Positions 8,148-17,600 are shown, numbered from the stretch's first letter. The stretch: DNA of 64,000 bases from Aequorivita vitellina (GCF_022008365.1 NZ_JAIRBA010000015.1:1-64000); one strand, 5' to 3'. The notes: generated by a model not told the origin, from the sequence alone. Numbers and translations are program-made.

Positions 8148-8651
8148 ATGAAAAACATAATGAAATCAATGGCTGCCCTATCAATTCTAATCTTGATGAG
8201 TTGCGGCGGAAAAGAAGAAAAAAAGAAAGACGGTATTCAAATTGGCCAAAAGCCAGCCGCCACTGAAACTCCAAAAGAAGCACCCGTTTCTGATGTAAAG
8301 CCATCACAAACAATTGACCTAACTAATAAGGGAATTGGGCCAATTAAAAGTGTTGAAATTGATGCCACCGTGGATAATGCTATGGCTGCGAAAGGTTCAG
8401 AAATTTTTAAATCTAAATGTATGGCTTGCCACAAACCCGACAAAAAGTTTATTGGTCCAGCACCAACAGGAATTATGGAAAGACGTACTCCAGAGTGGAT
8501 TATGAATATGATCTTAAACCCTGAAGAAATGACGCAAAAAGATCCGCTTGCAAAAGCCCTTTTAATGGAATTTAACGGTTCCCCAATGGCTAACCAACAC
8601 CTTACCGAGGAAGAAGCCAGACAAGTATTAGAATATTTTAGAACTCTGTAA
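8148..8651 (+). CDS. c-type cytochrome lipoprotein of the nos cluster
   Basis: A 167-residue lipoprotein (lipobox MSC, Cys19) with a charged, Pro-rich linker and one C-terminal heme c domain: CMACH at 91-95 and a probable axial Met at M147 in GSPMANQ. It is the first gene of the nos transcript and is a likely electron donor to NosZ, as monoheme cytochromes are in clade II nos clusters; that donor role is inference. It is followed by a stable hairpin before the fasciclin gene. Confidence 0.9.
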   Translation: MKNIMKSMAALSILILMSCGGKEEKKKDGIQIGQKPAATETPKEAPVSDVKPSQTIDLTNKGIGPIKSVEIDATVDNAMAAKGSEIFKSKCMACHKPDKKFIGPAPTGIMERRTPEWIMNMILNPEEMTQKDPLAKALLMEFNGSPMANQHLTEEEARQVLEYFRTL

Positions 8652-8672
8652 TATACTTAAACAACCAAACCG

Positions 8673-8701
8673 CCCTTGCAGGAAATTAATTTCTGCAAGG
8701 G
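8673..8701 (+). terminator. intra-cluster hairpin after the cytochrome gene
   Basis: Perfect 9-bp arms CCCTTGCAG (8673-8681) and CTGCAAGGG (8693-8701) with an AT-rich loop. No T-run follows, so it is more likely an mRNA-processing or stability element, or a weak attenuator, than a full terminator. Confidence 0.6.
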
Positions 8702-8719
8702 TTAAAAACCAAAACAAAA

Positions 8720-9295
8720 ATGAAAACAATCCTTAAACTTCTCTTTGTTTCAACTGCAATCCTGCTGTTTTCAGCTTGTAAAAATGAAACAACTACCGAA
8801 ACTGGAGCTACTGCAGAAAGTTCCACTACAAGCGATGTTCCTTCAAGTAACCAAGGACAGGCGTTTATTGAAGATGATGAGTCAGCACCAAACTTGCTTC
8901 AGATTGCAATTGGGTCACCAGACCATACCACCTTGGTAGCAGCCGTGCAAGCAGCGGGATTGGAAAACTCTCTAGTTAATGCTGGACCATTGATGGTTTT
9001 TGCACCCACCAATGCGGCCTTTGATGCCTTGCCAGCCGGAACTGTAGACGAATTGTTAAAGCCAGAAAACAAAGATAAGTTGGCTTACATTCTGAAACAC
9101 CACGTAACACCGGGTAACTATTCAAAAGATTTTTTGAAAAAATTCAAGAAAGTAGGACAGGCAAGTGGTGAAGATGCTACAGTGGAAGTAAACGGAGACA
9201 ACGTATTTGTTGGCGGTGCTAAAATTATTGCTAGCGTACCTGCAGGAAATGGAATTGTTCACGTAGTAGATAAAGTAATATTGCCAGCTAACTAA
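8720..9295 (+). CDS. fasciclin-domain lipoprotein of the nos cluster
   Basis: A 191-residue lipoprotein (lipobox FSAC, Cys20), with a Thr/Ser-rich linker and one fasciclin (FAS1) domain from about 55 to 190. The domain includes the hallmark segment LMVFAPTNAAFDALP, then LKHHVTPG and the C-terminal VVDKVILPAN. Fasciclin genes recur beside nosZ in Bacteroidota, but their role there is not established; adhesion or assembly are guesses. It sits 33 bp before nosZ. Confidence 0.92.
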   Translation: MKTILKLLFVSTAILLFSACKNETTTETGATAESSTTSDVPSSNQGQAFIEDDESAPNLLQIAIGSPDHTTLVAAVQAAGLENSLVNAGPLMVFAPTNAAFDALPAGTVDELLKPENKDKLAYILKHHVTPGNYSKDFLKKFKKVGQASGEDATVEVNGDNVFVGGAKIIASVPAGNGIVHVVDKVILPAN

Positions 9296-9328
9296 TTATA
9301 AATCATTTTTAATTTAAATAATAGAATA

Positions 9329-11296
9329 ATGAAAAAATCAATTAATATTTTATTTTTCCTAGTTATTGCTGCTGCTTTAGTTGGCTGTAATAATGGAAAT
9401 GACAAAAAAGGAAGCAAAGGTCAAGGTGGTCTTTCAACCAATGCTGCCGAGCGCGTTTATGTCGCTCCTGGAGAACACGATGAATTTTACGGCTTTATGT
9501 CGGGTGGCTTTAGTGGTCAACTTGGCGTTTACGGCTTGCCATCAGGTCGTTTGCTAAAGGTTCTTCCTGTATTTTCACAGAACCCAGAAAATGGATGGGG
9601 ATATTCTGAAGAAACAAAACCAATGTTAAACACATCTTACGGTTTTGTGCCTTGGGACGATTCTCACCATCCAGATATTTCACAAACAAACGGCGAACTA
9701 GATGGTCGGTGGATTTTTATTAATGGTAACAACACGCCTAGAATTGCACGTATTGGTTTGGAAAGCTTCAAAACTGAAGAAATTATTGAAATACCAAACA
9801 GTGCGGGTAACCACAGTTCATCATTTATTACTGAAAACACCGAGTATGTGGTGGCAGGAACGCGTTTCTCTGTACCAGTTCCACAGAAAGATATGTCTAT
9901 TAACGAGTACAAAGGAAACTTTAAAGGTGCGCTTACATTTATTAATGTAGACCAAGAAACAGGAAGAATGGGGATTAAATTCCAGCTAATGATGCCAGGG
10001 TTTAACTACGACCTTTCGCACCCCGGACGCGATAAAAGTCACGGATGGTTCTTCTTTACTACTTATAACACTGAAGAAGCGCACTCGCTATTAGAAGTTA
10101 ATGCTTCACAAAACGATAAAGATTTTATCGCTGCTGTAAACTGGAAAAAAATTGAAGAGTATGTAAACAATGGCGGTGGAACAAAAGTTCCTGCTAATTA
10201 TGCACATAACATTTTAGATGAACACACGCATACGGCAACATCTACTATGCTGAAAGAAGTGTTGACCGTAAACCCAATGGATGTTCCCGGAGCTGTATAT
10301 TTTTTACCAACTCCAAAATCTCCACACGGTTGTGATGTAGATCCAACAGGCGAATATATCATCGGTAACGGAAAACTTTCTGCAGATTTAACTGTACATA
10401 GTTTCACCAAAATGCTCGACGCTATTGAAAACAAGAAATTTGACGGTGAAGCTTACGGAATTCCAATTTTAAACTTTGAAGATATTCTTGCTGGTGTTGT
10501 TAAACAACCAGGTTTAGGACCACTTCATACAGAATTTGATGGAAAAGGAAATGCATATACAACATTCTTTATCTCTTCAGAAGTTGTAAAATGGAAAGTG
10601 GGAACTTGGGAAGTTTTAGATCGTCAACCAGTGTTTTACTCTGTAGGTCACGGTATGATTCCCGGAGGAAACTCACGTAAGCCATTCGGTAAATACTTTG
10701 TAGCCTTAAACAAGATTACCAAAGATAGATACCTACCAACAGGTCCAGAGCTTACACAATCTGCTCAGTTATTCGATATTACTGGCGATAAAATGGAACT
10801 GTTATTAGATTTCCCAACAATTGGAGAACCGCACTATGCCGCTGCTATTCCTGCAGAATTGGTTGCTCCAAACTCAAGAAAAATCTATAAACTTGCTGAA
10901 AACAAACACGAGTACGCTGTACTACAAGACAGTGATGTGAGGGTAGAACGCGATGGAAAAGAAGTTCATATTTATATGAATATGATTAGAAGCCACTTTA
11001 ACCCAGATAACATTGAAGGTGTAAAAGTAGGAGACAAAGTGTACTTCCACATTACAAACCACGAACAGGATTTTGATGTGCCGCACGGGTTCGCTGTAAT
11101 TGGTGCTAATAATGCCGAATTGCTAATTATGCCTGGTGCAACCGAAACTTTAGTTTGGGAGCCAAAACAAGTTGGTGTATGGCCATTCTATTGTACAGAT
11201 TTCTGTTCTGCACTTCACCAAGAAATGCAAGGATATATTCGGGTAAGCCCAGCAGATTCAAATATTGAATTGTCTTGGAGCTTAGGCGAAGACTAA
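9329..11296 (+). CDS. nosZ: nitrous oxide reductase (clade II)
   Basis: A 655-residue copper enzyme reducing N2O to N2 in the cell envelope. The N-terminal seven-bladed propeller binds CuZ (His-rich segments such as DDSHHPD, LSHPGRDKSH, EHTHTAT, SPHGCDVDP and SVGHGM). The C-terminal cupredoxin domain binds CuA through C622-x3-C626-x3-H630-x2-M633. The export signal is a Sec/lipoprotein type ending LVGC (Cys20), not a twin-arginine signal, which marks the clade II form. It is followed by a strong terminator. Confidence 0.98.
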   Translation: MKKSINILFFLVIAAALVGCNNGNDKKGSKGQGGLSTNAAERVYVAPGEHDEFYGFMSGGFSGQLGVYGLPSGRLLKVLPVFSQNPENGWGYSEETKPMLNTSYGFVPWDDSHHPDISQTNGELDGRWIFINGNNTPRIARIGLESFKTEEIIEIPNSAGNHSSSFITENTEYVVAGTRFSVPVPQKDMSINEYKGNFKGALTFINVDQETGRMGIKFQLMMPGFNYDLSHPGRDKSHGWFFFTTYNTEEAHSLLEVNASQNDKDFIAAVNWKKIEEYVNNGGGTKVPANYAHNILDEHTHTATSTMLKEVLTVNPMDVPGAVYFLPTPKSPHGCDVDPTGEYIIGNGKLSADLTVHSFTKMLDAIENKKFDGEAYGIPILNFEDILAGVVKQPGLGPLHTEFDGKGNAYTTFFISSEVVKWKVGTWEVLDRQPVFYSVGHGMIPGGNSRKPFGKYFVALNKITKDRYLPTGPELTQSAQLFDITGDKMELLLDFPTIGEPHYAAAIPAELVAPNSRKIYKLAENKHEYAVLQDSDVRVERDGKEVHIYMNMIRSHFNPDNIEGVKVGDKVYFHITNHEQDFDVPHGFAVIGANNAELLIMPGATETLVWEPKQVGVWPFYCTDFCSALHQEMQGYIRVSPADSNIELSWSLGED

Positions 11297-11352
11297 AAAA
11301 AGACGTTTTTAGTTGTGGAAATACTAGATTAGTGATTAATAGTATTTTCAGT

Positions 11353-11387
11353 AAAGACGGGGGTTGTTGATTTCCCCCGTCTTTTTT
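11353..11387 (+). terminator. rho-independent terminator after nosZ
   Basis: Arms AAAGACGGGGG (11353-11363) and CCCCCGTCTTT (11374-11384), followed by a T-run. It separates the highly expressed cytochrome-fasciclin-nosZ unit from the assembly genes. Confidence 0.92.
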
Positions 11388-11503
11388 AAAAAACTGCTTA
11401 AAACAAATGTTTCAATTAAAAATCAACAACAATATAATCTGCACGAATACTTAAACTACAATCCAACCACAAACTAACGTTTAAGATTTAAAATTTATAC
11501 AAA

Positions 11504-12121
11504 ATGAAAAAAGCAGGAATTATAATGATAATTGGCTCCTTGCTACTATTGGGTCTTTTTAAATTCCCATTGTGGAATATTATGCTTGGTGCACCCCAAT
11601 ATCCAGATCCGCTGGGAATGGATATTTATATTGAAGGAATACAAGGCGTTGAAGAATTTGATATTCAAAACATCGACGGACTTAACCACTATATTGGGAT
11701 GAAAACGATTCCTAAAGTGGAAGATATGTGGGAGTTTAGTGTATTTCCAAAAGTAATAGGTTTAATGGTAGCGCTTGGAGTAATCATCGGTATTCTTGGT
11801 TTCTTCAGAAAAGTAAGTTACAAATGGTTTCTTGGCTGGTTTATAGTTATGTCAATCCTTGGAATTTTAGGAATGTACGACTTTAATTTATGGCTAACCG
11901 ATTATGGAACCGATTTGGACCCCAAAGCTATTATGAAATTACTCAACCCCGATGGATCGCCAATGACGTATAAACCACCGCTTTTAGGGTATCAAAAAAT
12001 GTTGAATTTTGATGTAGATTCTTGGCCAGGCGTAGGTGCGTATATGATATTCGTTGGAATGTTGCTTACAGTTGTAGCCTTCTTCGTTGGAAAAAAAGAA
12101 TCTCAAAATATTGAAGCTTAA
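11504..12121 (+). CDS. nos-cluster integral membrane protein
   Basis: A 205-residue protein with about four membrane segments: residues 5-24, about 85-105, 110-130 and 178-200. The long extracytoplasmic loop (about 25-80) contains GLNHYIGMKTIPKVEDMWEF. Such proteins sit between nosZ and nosL in Bacteroidota nos clusters (a NosB-like position), where electron delivery or maturation is suspected. I cannot assign a reaction. It is 39 bp upstream of nosL. Confidence 0.8.
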   Translation: MKKAGIIMIIGSLLLLGLFKFPLWNIMLGAPQYPDPLGMDIYIEGIQGVEEFDIQNIDGLNHYIGMKTIPKVEDMWEFSVFPKVIGLMVALGVIIGILGFFRKVSYKWFLGWFIVMSILGILGMYDFNLWLTDYGTDLDPKAIMKLLNPDGSPMTYKPPLLGYQKMLNFDVDSWPGVGAYMIFVGMLLTVVAFFVGKKESQNIEA

Positions 12122-12160
12122 TTAAAGCCAGAAGGGTAAAATATTTTAACTTTTACAATT

Positions 12161-12595
12161 ATGAAAATCTTACAATTAGTACTTATTTCAGTTTTATTTG
12201 CAGCCTGCAATGTAAGTCCGCAGCCTATAAATTACGGCTCAGATGTTTGCCATTATTGCAATATGACTATTGTGGACAGACAGCACGCCTCACAAATGGT
12301 GACTGCAAAAGGGAAAGCTTATAAATACGATGCCATTGAATGTATGGTTCATTCATTACAGGATGAGTTTAAAAATACTGAAATGGCACATTATTTAGCG
12401 GCAGATTTTCAACAACCCGGTGCGTTAATCGATGCTTCAAAAGCTTCCTATTTGGTAAGCGAAAAACTACAAAGCCCAATGGGTGCCAACCTTTCAGCAT
12501 TTCAAAATGAAGAAGAAGCACAAAAGGCACAAGAAAAATTTACAGGTGAAATTTATTCTTGGGAACAATTACAAATTCACTTAATGCTAGAATAG
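12161..12595 (+). CDS. nosL: NosL copper-binding lipoprotein
   Basis: A 144-residue outer-leaflet lipoprotein (lipobox FAAC, Cys16) with the NosL copper motif CHYCNM (C30, C33, M35) and the MIVDRQHASQM-like segment that follows it. NosL delivers Cu(I) for assembly of the CuZ site of NosZ together with NosDFY. Length is normal for the family. A terminator lies directly after it. Confidence 0.95.
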   Translation: MKILQLVLISVLFAACNVSPQPINYGSDVCHYCNMTIVDRQHASQMVTAKGKAYKYDAIECMVHSLQDEFKNTEMAHYLAADFQQPGALIDASKASYLVSEKLQSPMGANLSAFQNEEEAQKAQEKFTGEIYSWEQLQIHLMLE

Positions 12596-12601
12596 TAAAA
12601 C

Positions 12602-12657
12602 GACTTCAGCTTTTTCTGAATAGCAAATCAGCTTCTAAAATTTGCTGAAGTCTTTTT
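12602..12657 (+). terminator. rho-independent terminator after nosL
   Basis: Arms GACTTCAGC (12602-12610) and GCTGAAGTC (12644-12652), followed by TTTTT. An internal alternative stem (AGCAAAT with ATTTGCT) overlaps the right arm, so two folds compete. Confidence 0.8.
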
Positions 12658-12790
12658 AACTTTCTAATTTTTATATTTCAAAAAACAGAAATTTCAAAGA
12701 CATTGAAACTTCTTTAAATTCAGTACCTTCAATTTTTTTAAAAATCATCACATTAGTGAAAGGTTTCGTATTGCATAATTTTAATCAATT

Positions 12791-14044
12791 TTGAAAAACA
12801 AATTCTATATATTATTCCTATTAATTGGCTTCTTGTCCGTTACAAACCTTTGGTCAAAGACAATTACGGTTTGTGCTACTTGCCCGGTAAAATCTATAAA
12901 TGAAGCCATTCTTCAAGCTGAAGAAGGCGATACTGTTTTGGTGAAAAAAGGGATTTATAAAGAAGCCAATATTAAAATTGAAAAAGGCATTACGTTAATT
13001 GGCGAAAATATGCCTACCATTGACGGCGAAGAAAAAGGAGAAATTATTACCATTGGCGCAGATAACGTGACGCTCGATGGTTTTAAAATCATCAATGTAG
13101 GGCTTAGTTATACCACAGATTATGCTTCGGTTCGCGTGGTAAACAGCTCGGGTTTCACCATTCAGAATTTAGAGCTCGAAAAACTTTTCTTCGGCATTTA
13201 TCTTCAAAAAGCAAGCAACGGTAAAGTACTAAACAACAAGGTTAGGGGAGAGGCGGTAACCGAATTTAACTCAGGCAATGCTGTTCATCTTTGGTATTGT
13301 AAAAATGTTGAAGTTCGGGGCAACGATGTGCAAAATGTGCGCGATGGAATTTATCTCGAATTTTCAGATAATATAACCATCAAAGATAATTTAAGTAAAA
13401 ACAATGTGCGTTATGGACTTCATTTTATGTTCAGCAACAACAACTTTGTAATCAATAATATTTTTGAAACCAACGGGGCCGGAATTGCTTTAATGTTTTC
13501 AAAATTTATGGACGTTGAAAACAATATTATTCAGAAAAACTGGGGTACCGCGGCTTATGGTTTACTGTTGAAAGAAGTAAACGACGCCCACATAAAAAAC
13601 AATTTATTTTTTGAAAACACGGTGGGAATAACTGTTGAAGGCAGCAACCGTTTGGAATACGCTAACAACGATTTCACGAGTAATGGCTATGCAATAAAAG
13701 TGAAGGGGGCCTGCTACGAAAACCGCGTAATAGACAATAATTTTTTATACAACTCATTTGATATTTCGTATAACGGACGCATCAACGACAATAAATTCAA
13801 TAATAATTACTGGAGCAATTACACGGGTTACGACCTAGACAAAAACGGTATTGGCGATGTGGCGTACCGGCCGGTCAAGCTCTTTTCGTATATAGTGAAC
13901 CGCACTCCGGAAACCATAATTTTAATGCGAAGTCTGTTTATAGATATTATAGATTTTTCTGAAAAAGTCTCCCCAGTATTCACCCCAGACGATTTGATGG
14001 ATGAAAACCCACGAATGAAACAAATAAATCATGATAGAAATTAA
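12791..14044 (+). CDS. nosD: NosD periplasmic copper-site assembly protein
   Basis: A 417-residue periplasmic protein: signal peptide (to about residue 22), then a right-handed parallel beta-helix made of repeated CASH/PbH1 rungs (pattern such as NVEVRGNDVQNVRDGIYLEFSDNITIKDN). NosD works with the ABC transporter NosFY in CuZ maturation. The start is TTG; the signal peptide begins there and no better ATG precedes the helix. It overlaps nosF by 14 bp. Confidence 0.95.
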   Translation: MKNKFYILFLLIGFLSVTNLWSKTITVCATCPVKSINEAILQAEEGDTVLVKKGIYKEANIKIEKGITLIGENMPTIDGEEKGEIITIGADNVTLDGFKIINVGLSYTTDYASVRVVNSSGFTIQNLELEKLFFGIYLQKASNGKVLNNKVRGEAVTEFNSGNAVHLWYCKNVEVRGNDVQNVRDGIYLEFSDNITIKDNLSKNNVRYGLHFMFSNNNFVINNIFETNGAGIALMFSKFMDVENNIIQKNWGTAAYGLLLKEVNDAHIKNNLFFENTVGITVEGSNRLEYANNDFTSNGYAIKVKGACYENRVIDNNFLYNSFDISYNGRINDNKFNNNYWSNYTGYDLDKNGIGDVAYRPVKLFSYIVNRTPETIILMRSLFIDIIDFSEKVSPVFTPDDLMDENPRMKQINHDRN

Positions 14045-14741
14045 GGATTTACATAAAAAATTCGGAAAAAACGAAGTGCTAAAGGGCATCGACCTTTCTA
14101 TAAAGGAAGGTGGTATTTTCTCAATTCTTGGGCCCAACGGTTCAGGGAAAACCACGCTAATAAAAGCTATTCTCGGAATGGTTTTACCAGATTCGGGTGA
14201 AATTTTCATCAATGAGAAATCGTTAAAGAACAACTTTAAATACCGCGAAAAAATCGATTATTTGCCGCAAATAGCCAACTTCCCCGGAAACTTGAAAGTG
14301 AATGAACTCATTGATATGATTAAAGATTTAAGAGCTTCTGAAGCTACTAAGGACGAAGAACTAATAGAGCTTTTTAAGCTGCAACCATTTTTAAATAAAA
14401 GACTGGTAAACCTTTCCGGAGGAACAAAACAAAAGGTGAATCTAGTGCTGACGTTTATGTTTGACAGTCCATTAATAATCCTTGATGAACCCACGAGTGG
14501 CTTAGATCCAATTTCACATTTACGGTTAAAGAATTTAATCTTTGCTGAAAAAGAAAAAGGAAAAACCATTCTTGTTACTTCGCATATTCTAAGTTTTGTT
14601 GAAGAAATTGCCGATGAAATTGTTTTCCTTTTGGAAGGAAAAATTTACTTTAAAGGCAGCATTCCAGAACTGAAATCGAAGACCGAACAACCCGATTTTG
14701 AACACGCAATAGCCTCCATTTTATCCGCTAGTTATGCTTAA
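14031..14741 (+). CDS. nosF: NosF ABC ATPase
   Basis: A 236-residue ATPase with Walker A GPNGSGKTT (34-42), signature LSGGTKQKV, Walker B LIILDEP and H-loop TSH, all intact. It energises NosY and supports NosD in building the CuZ centre of NosZ. It overlaps nosD by 14 bp and nosY by 8 bp, so the three are translationally coupled. Confidence 0.95.
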   Translation: MIEIKDLHKKFGKNEVLKGIDLSIKEGGIFSILGPNGSGKTTLIKAILGMVLPDSGEIFINEKSLKNNFKYREKIDYLPQIANFPGNLKVNELIDMIKDLRASEATKDEELIELFKLQPFLNKRLVNLSGGTKQKVNLVLTFMFDSPLIILDEPTSGLDPISHLRLKNLIFAEKEKGKTILVTSHILSFVEEIADEIVFLLEGKIYFKGSIPELKSKTEQPDFEHAIASILSASYA

Positions 14742-15516
14742 GATACTAAAATACAGTTTTTACGATTTAATGCGCAGCCGTTGGAGCTACGTATATTTTC
14801 TATTCTATTTGCTGCTTGGCGTTGTGCTTTTATTTTTGAACAACGACCTTTCAAAAGCAGTAATAACATTGATGAACGTTATCATCATTCTGGTTCCATT
14901 AATCGGGACTATTTTCGGGGTAATGTATTATTACAATTCCCGTGAATTTACCGAACTGCTCTTGGCGCAACCCGTAAAGCGCAGCTCCATATTTTTGGGG
15001 CAGTATTTTGGGGTCGCAACCTCACTAGCTTTGAGTCTGGTAATTGGCCTGGGAATGCCCTTTGTTTTCTACGGAATTTTTAACAGCAATGCAATTTGGG
15101 ATTTCTCGCTATTGCTAATAACAGGCGCATTTTTAACCTTTATTTTTACGGCATTGGCATTTGTAATTGCGCTTTCCAACGAAAATAAAATTAAAGGTTT
15201 TGGGTACGCCATTCTGCTGTGGTTATTTATGGCAGTAATTTACGACGGTCTATTTTTAATGTCGTTGTTATATTTTGAAGACTATCCTTTAGATAAATTC
15301 TCCTTAGTTGCAACCATGCTAAACCCAGTAGATTTATCGCGAGTTTTAATACTTTTAAAGCTTGATATTTCAGCCTTATTGGGTTATACCGGCGCGGTAT
15401 TCCAACAATTCTTTGGAACTAATTTTGGGTTGATTTTATCCTTTGTAATGTTGGTATTTTGGGTAGTTATCCCAACTTTCTTTATTTGGAGAATTGCTAA
15501 GCGGAAGGATTTTTAA
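14734..15516 (+). CDS. nosY: NosY ABC permease
   Basis: A 260-residue membrane protein with six predicted helices (about 17-36, 43-65, 93-120, 129-150, 157-185, 230-254) and the N-terminal SFYDLMRSRWSYVYFLFY motif of ABC-2 permeases. Together with NosF it forms the transporter that serves NosD. It ends the nos cluster; the 190 bp that follow hold a small AGCCAAATGGCT hairpin (about 15577-15588) and the promoter of the next gene. Confidence 0.93.
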   Translation: MLKILKYSFYDLMRSRWSYVYFLFYLLLGVVLLFLNNDLSKAVITLMNVIIILVPLIGTIFGVMYYYNSREFTELLLAQPVKRSSIFLGQYFGVATSLALSLVIGLGMPFVFYGIFNSNAIWDFSLLLITGAFLTFIFTALAFVIALSNENKIKGFGYAILLWLFMAVIYDGLFLMSLLYFEDYPLDKFSLVATMLNPVDLSRVLILLKLDISALLGYTGAVFQQFFGTNFGLILSFVMLVFWVVIPTFFIWRIAKRKDF

Positions 15517-15630
15517 GTTACTTATTAGTTCTGTTCTTTATCTCGATGAGTAAAAGTGAATGAGATTCCCGGCTTTAGCCAAATGGCTTAATCATTGCTC
15601 AATATTTAAAATAAAGATTAAAAAGTATTA

Positions 15631-15677
15631 TTTATGATTTTCGTCATAAAATAGAGAAATTGGATTCCGTTCCTTTA
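15631..15677 (+). promoter_or_regulatory. TGA-N6-TCA activator site and -7 element of the nitronate-monooxygenase-like gene
   Basis: Perfect 7-bp arms TTTATGA and TCATAAA with a 6-bp spacer (15631-15650, centre 15640.5). A weak -7 element TTCCTTTA lies at 15670-15677, exactly 29.5 bp away. A start near 15684 excludes the TTG at 15660 as translation start and supports ATG 15705. Confidence 0.8.
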
Positions 15678-15704
15678 CGGCTTTTCAATCCAAATTCCAT
15701 TCAA

Positions 15705-17507
15705 ATGCAGATTTCAAGCCCACACAGTTTTCATATTCCCGTAATGGGAATTGCTTTCACGATTGATTCGCCTATAAAAGTTGCTCATTTCGGGATAAAT
15801 TCTACCCTTTCCATTATTGAAGACAATTTAATAGAGGTAATGCGGAAATATTACTACCAACAAAACAACGAGACTTACGTACCAATTTCCCCAAAGGAAG
15901 CAGATTCAAGGGCGCGTCGCATAACAGACTACCTCAATTTAATGCAGCGCATTGTCGCTTCCAAAATGGAGAAACTGAAAACTTCTGCTTTTGAAACGGG
16001 TTCAGATATCGCAAAATATTTTGAAATGCTTCCCGATAGCAGTCTGCTGAAAGAAAAATATAACGAATGGTTTTCGCTTACGGATGCCACAGAAAAGGAA
16101 ACTGTTGAAAAACTGCTACGCGAAAGTCTTGTTCCCGGTTCCATCGAAGTTAATATTATGACTAAAGTGGACAAGGATCAATTAGATAAAAACAAACAAC
16201 CCATAGAAAATGGTTCGGATGCCGTAACTGCTTTAAAAGGATATGCAGACTGCGAGTTGCACAATTCCGCCGTGGTTCTTTCTGCAGGAATGAACCCGCG
16301 TTTGTACAATTATATGGAAAGATTTTCAGCCTTTGATGCGTATGAATTGGGCGGTTTTCATAAAAAAGTAATTATTAAGGTGAGCGATTATCGTTCTGCA
16401 TTGATTCAAGGAAAATATTTAGCGAAGAAGGGAATTTGGGTCAGTGAATTTAGAATTGAATCTGGCCTAAATTGTGGCGGTCACGTTTTTGCCACCCAAG
16501 GTTTGTTAATGGGACCAATTCTTCAAGAATTTAAAGAAAAAAGACAAGAATTACAGGATAGCCTTTTTGAACTTTACAATCCTGCAATTACGGCGAAAGG
16601 AAAGCCACGATTTGAAAAACCGCACCCAATACGAATAACAGTTCAAGGCGGAATTGGAACAAACGAAGAAGACAATTTATTACAAAACTATTATGAAGTT
16701 GACGGCACCGGTTGGGGTACACCGTTTTTGCTGTGTCCGGAAGCCACGACTGTAGATGAAAACACTTTACAACTATTGGCAAATTCTAAAGAAAATGATG
16801 TGGTGCGAAGTAAAGCCTCGCCGCTAGGAGTTGAATTCAATTACTTAAAAGGAACCACTGCCGAAAAAGAGCGTTTGGGAAGAATTAATAAAGATAAACC
16901 TGGAAGCCCTTGTACCGAAAAGCTGTTAGAATCAAATACGGAATTCACCAAAACGCCTATTTGTACAGCTTCCTCCAAATATCAAAAACTAAAATTGGAG
17001 CAGTTGAAAACTTTAAATATTTCGAAGAAAGAATACAATCAGCAAGTAGCCGATGTGTTGAGCAAGGAATGTCTTTGCATAGGTTTGAGCAATGCAGCCC
17101 CTGCAAGTTATGAAGTTCCATTTTTAAAAAAACTTACAGCCGTAACTATTTGTCCGGGACCGAACATTATAAATTTCTCAAAAACCACAAGCCTTTGCGA
17201 AATGACCGATCATATTTATGGACGAAATAATATTGTGCAAAATCCTAATAGAGCCTCAGTATTTATCACTGAGCTCAGACTTTATATAGATTTTTTGAAA
17301 AAAGAAATAGAACGCACCGCTTCACCAACTACGCGCGATTTTAAATCATGGGAAAAATTCAGCAAGAATCTTTTGGATGGTATTGAGCATTATCACAACC
17401 TGGTAGCAAATTATATTTTAGGTAATAGAATGCAATTTGAACAGGATTTGGAGGTTGCTAAAATAGAGGTTTTGAAGGTGCGGGAGGATCAGTTGGAGAT
17501 TGGGTAG
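15705..17507 (+). CDS. nitronate-monooxygenase-like FMN TIM-barrel protein, unknown role, nor/nos linked
   Basis: About 600 residues from ATG 15705; the frame opens at TTG 15660, but that codon lies upstream of the predicted transcript start. Counting from 15660, C272-GGH275 recalls the AGGH motif of nitronate monooxygenases, VQGGIG (328-333) the phosphate-binding AAGGI strand, and GTGWGTPFLLCPEA (349-362) the GTRFLA segment, in the right order. The C-terminal third is extra and holds several cysteines (around PICTAS, ECLCIG, TICPGP, SLCEM) that could bind a metal or Fe-S cluster. It lies between nos and nor behind a strong activator site. A broken copy of its 3' end lies at 24046-24231. FMN binding and a role in NO or nitro-compound chemistry are inference. 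Confidence 0.7.
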   Translation: MQISSPHSFHIPVMGIAFTIDSPIKVAHFGINSTLSIIEDNLIEVMRKYYYQQNNETYVPISPKEADSRARRITDYLNLMQRIVASKMEKLKTSAFETGSDIAKYFEMLPDSSLLKEKYNEWFSLTDATEKETVEKLLRESLVPGSIEVNIMTKVDKDQLDKNKQPIENGSDAVTALKGYADCELHNSAVVLSAGMNPRLYNYMERFSAFDAYELGGFHKKVIIKVSDYRSALIQGKYLAKKGIWVSEFRIESGLNCGGHVFATQGLLMGPILQEFKEKRQELQDSLFELYNPAITAKGKPRFEKPHPIRITVQGGIGTNEEDNLLQNYYEVDGTGWGTPFLLCPEATTVDENTLQLLANSKENDVVRSKASPLGVEFNYLKGTTAEKERLGRINKDKPGSPCTEKLLESNTEFTKTPICTASSKYQKLKLEQLKTLNISKKEYNQQVADVLSKECLCIGLSNAAPASYEVPFLKKLTAVTICPGPNIINFSKTTSLCEMTDHIYGRNNIVQNPNRASVFITELRLYIDFLKKEIERTASPTTRDFKSWEKFSKNLLDGIEHYHNLVANYILGNRMQFEQDLEVAKIEVLKVREDQLEIG

Positions 17508-17600
17508 GGGTTGTAGTTTTAACGATGCTAGGATAGCTATGGATAAGATTTTTGAAAGAAGGGCTTGGTTTTTAGTTTAGTTCATTGTTGCCTGCTGGCT

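Noticed and set aside
12661-12790. Search for a TGA-N6-TCA site before nosD and before the 11504 gene
   Set aside because: No repeat with the right spacing to a -7 element was found; these units may be read through from the nosZ promoter or use a different promoter.
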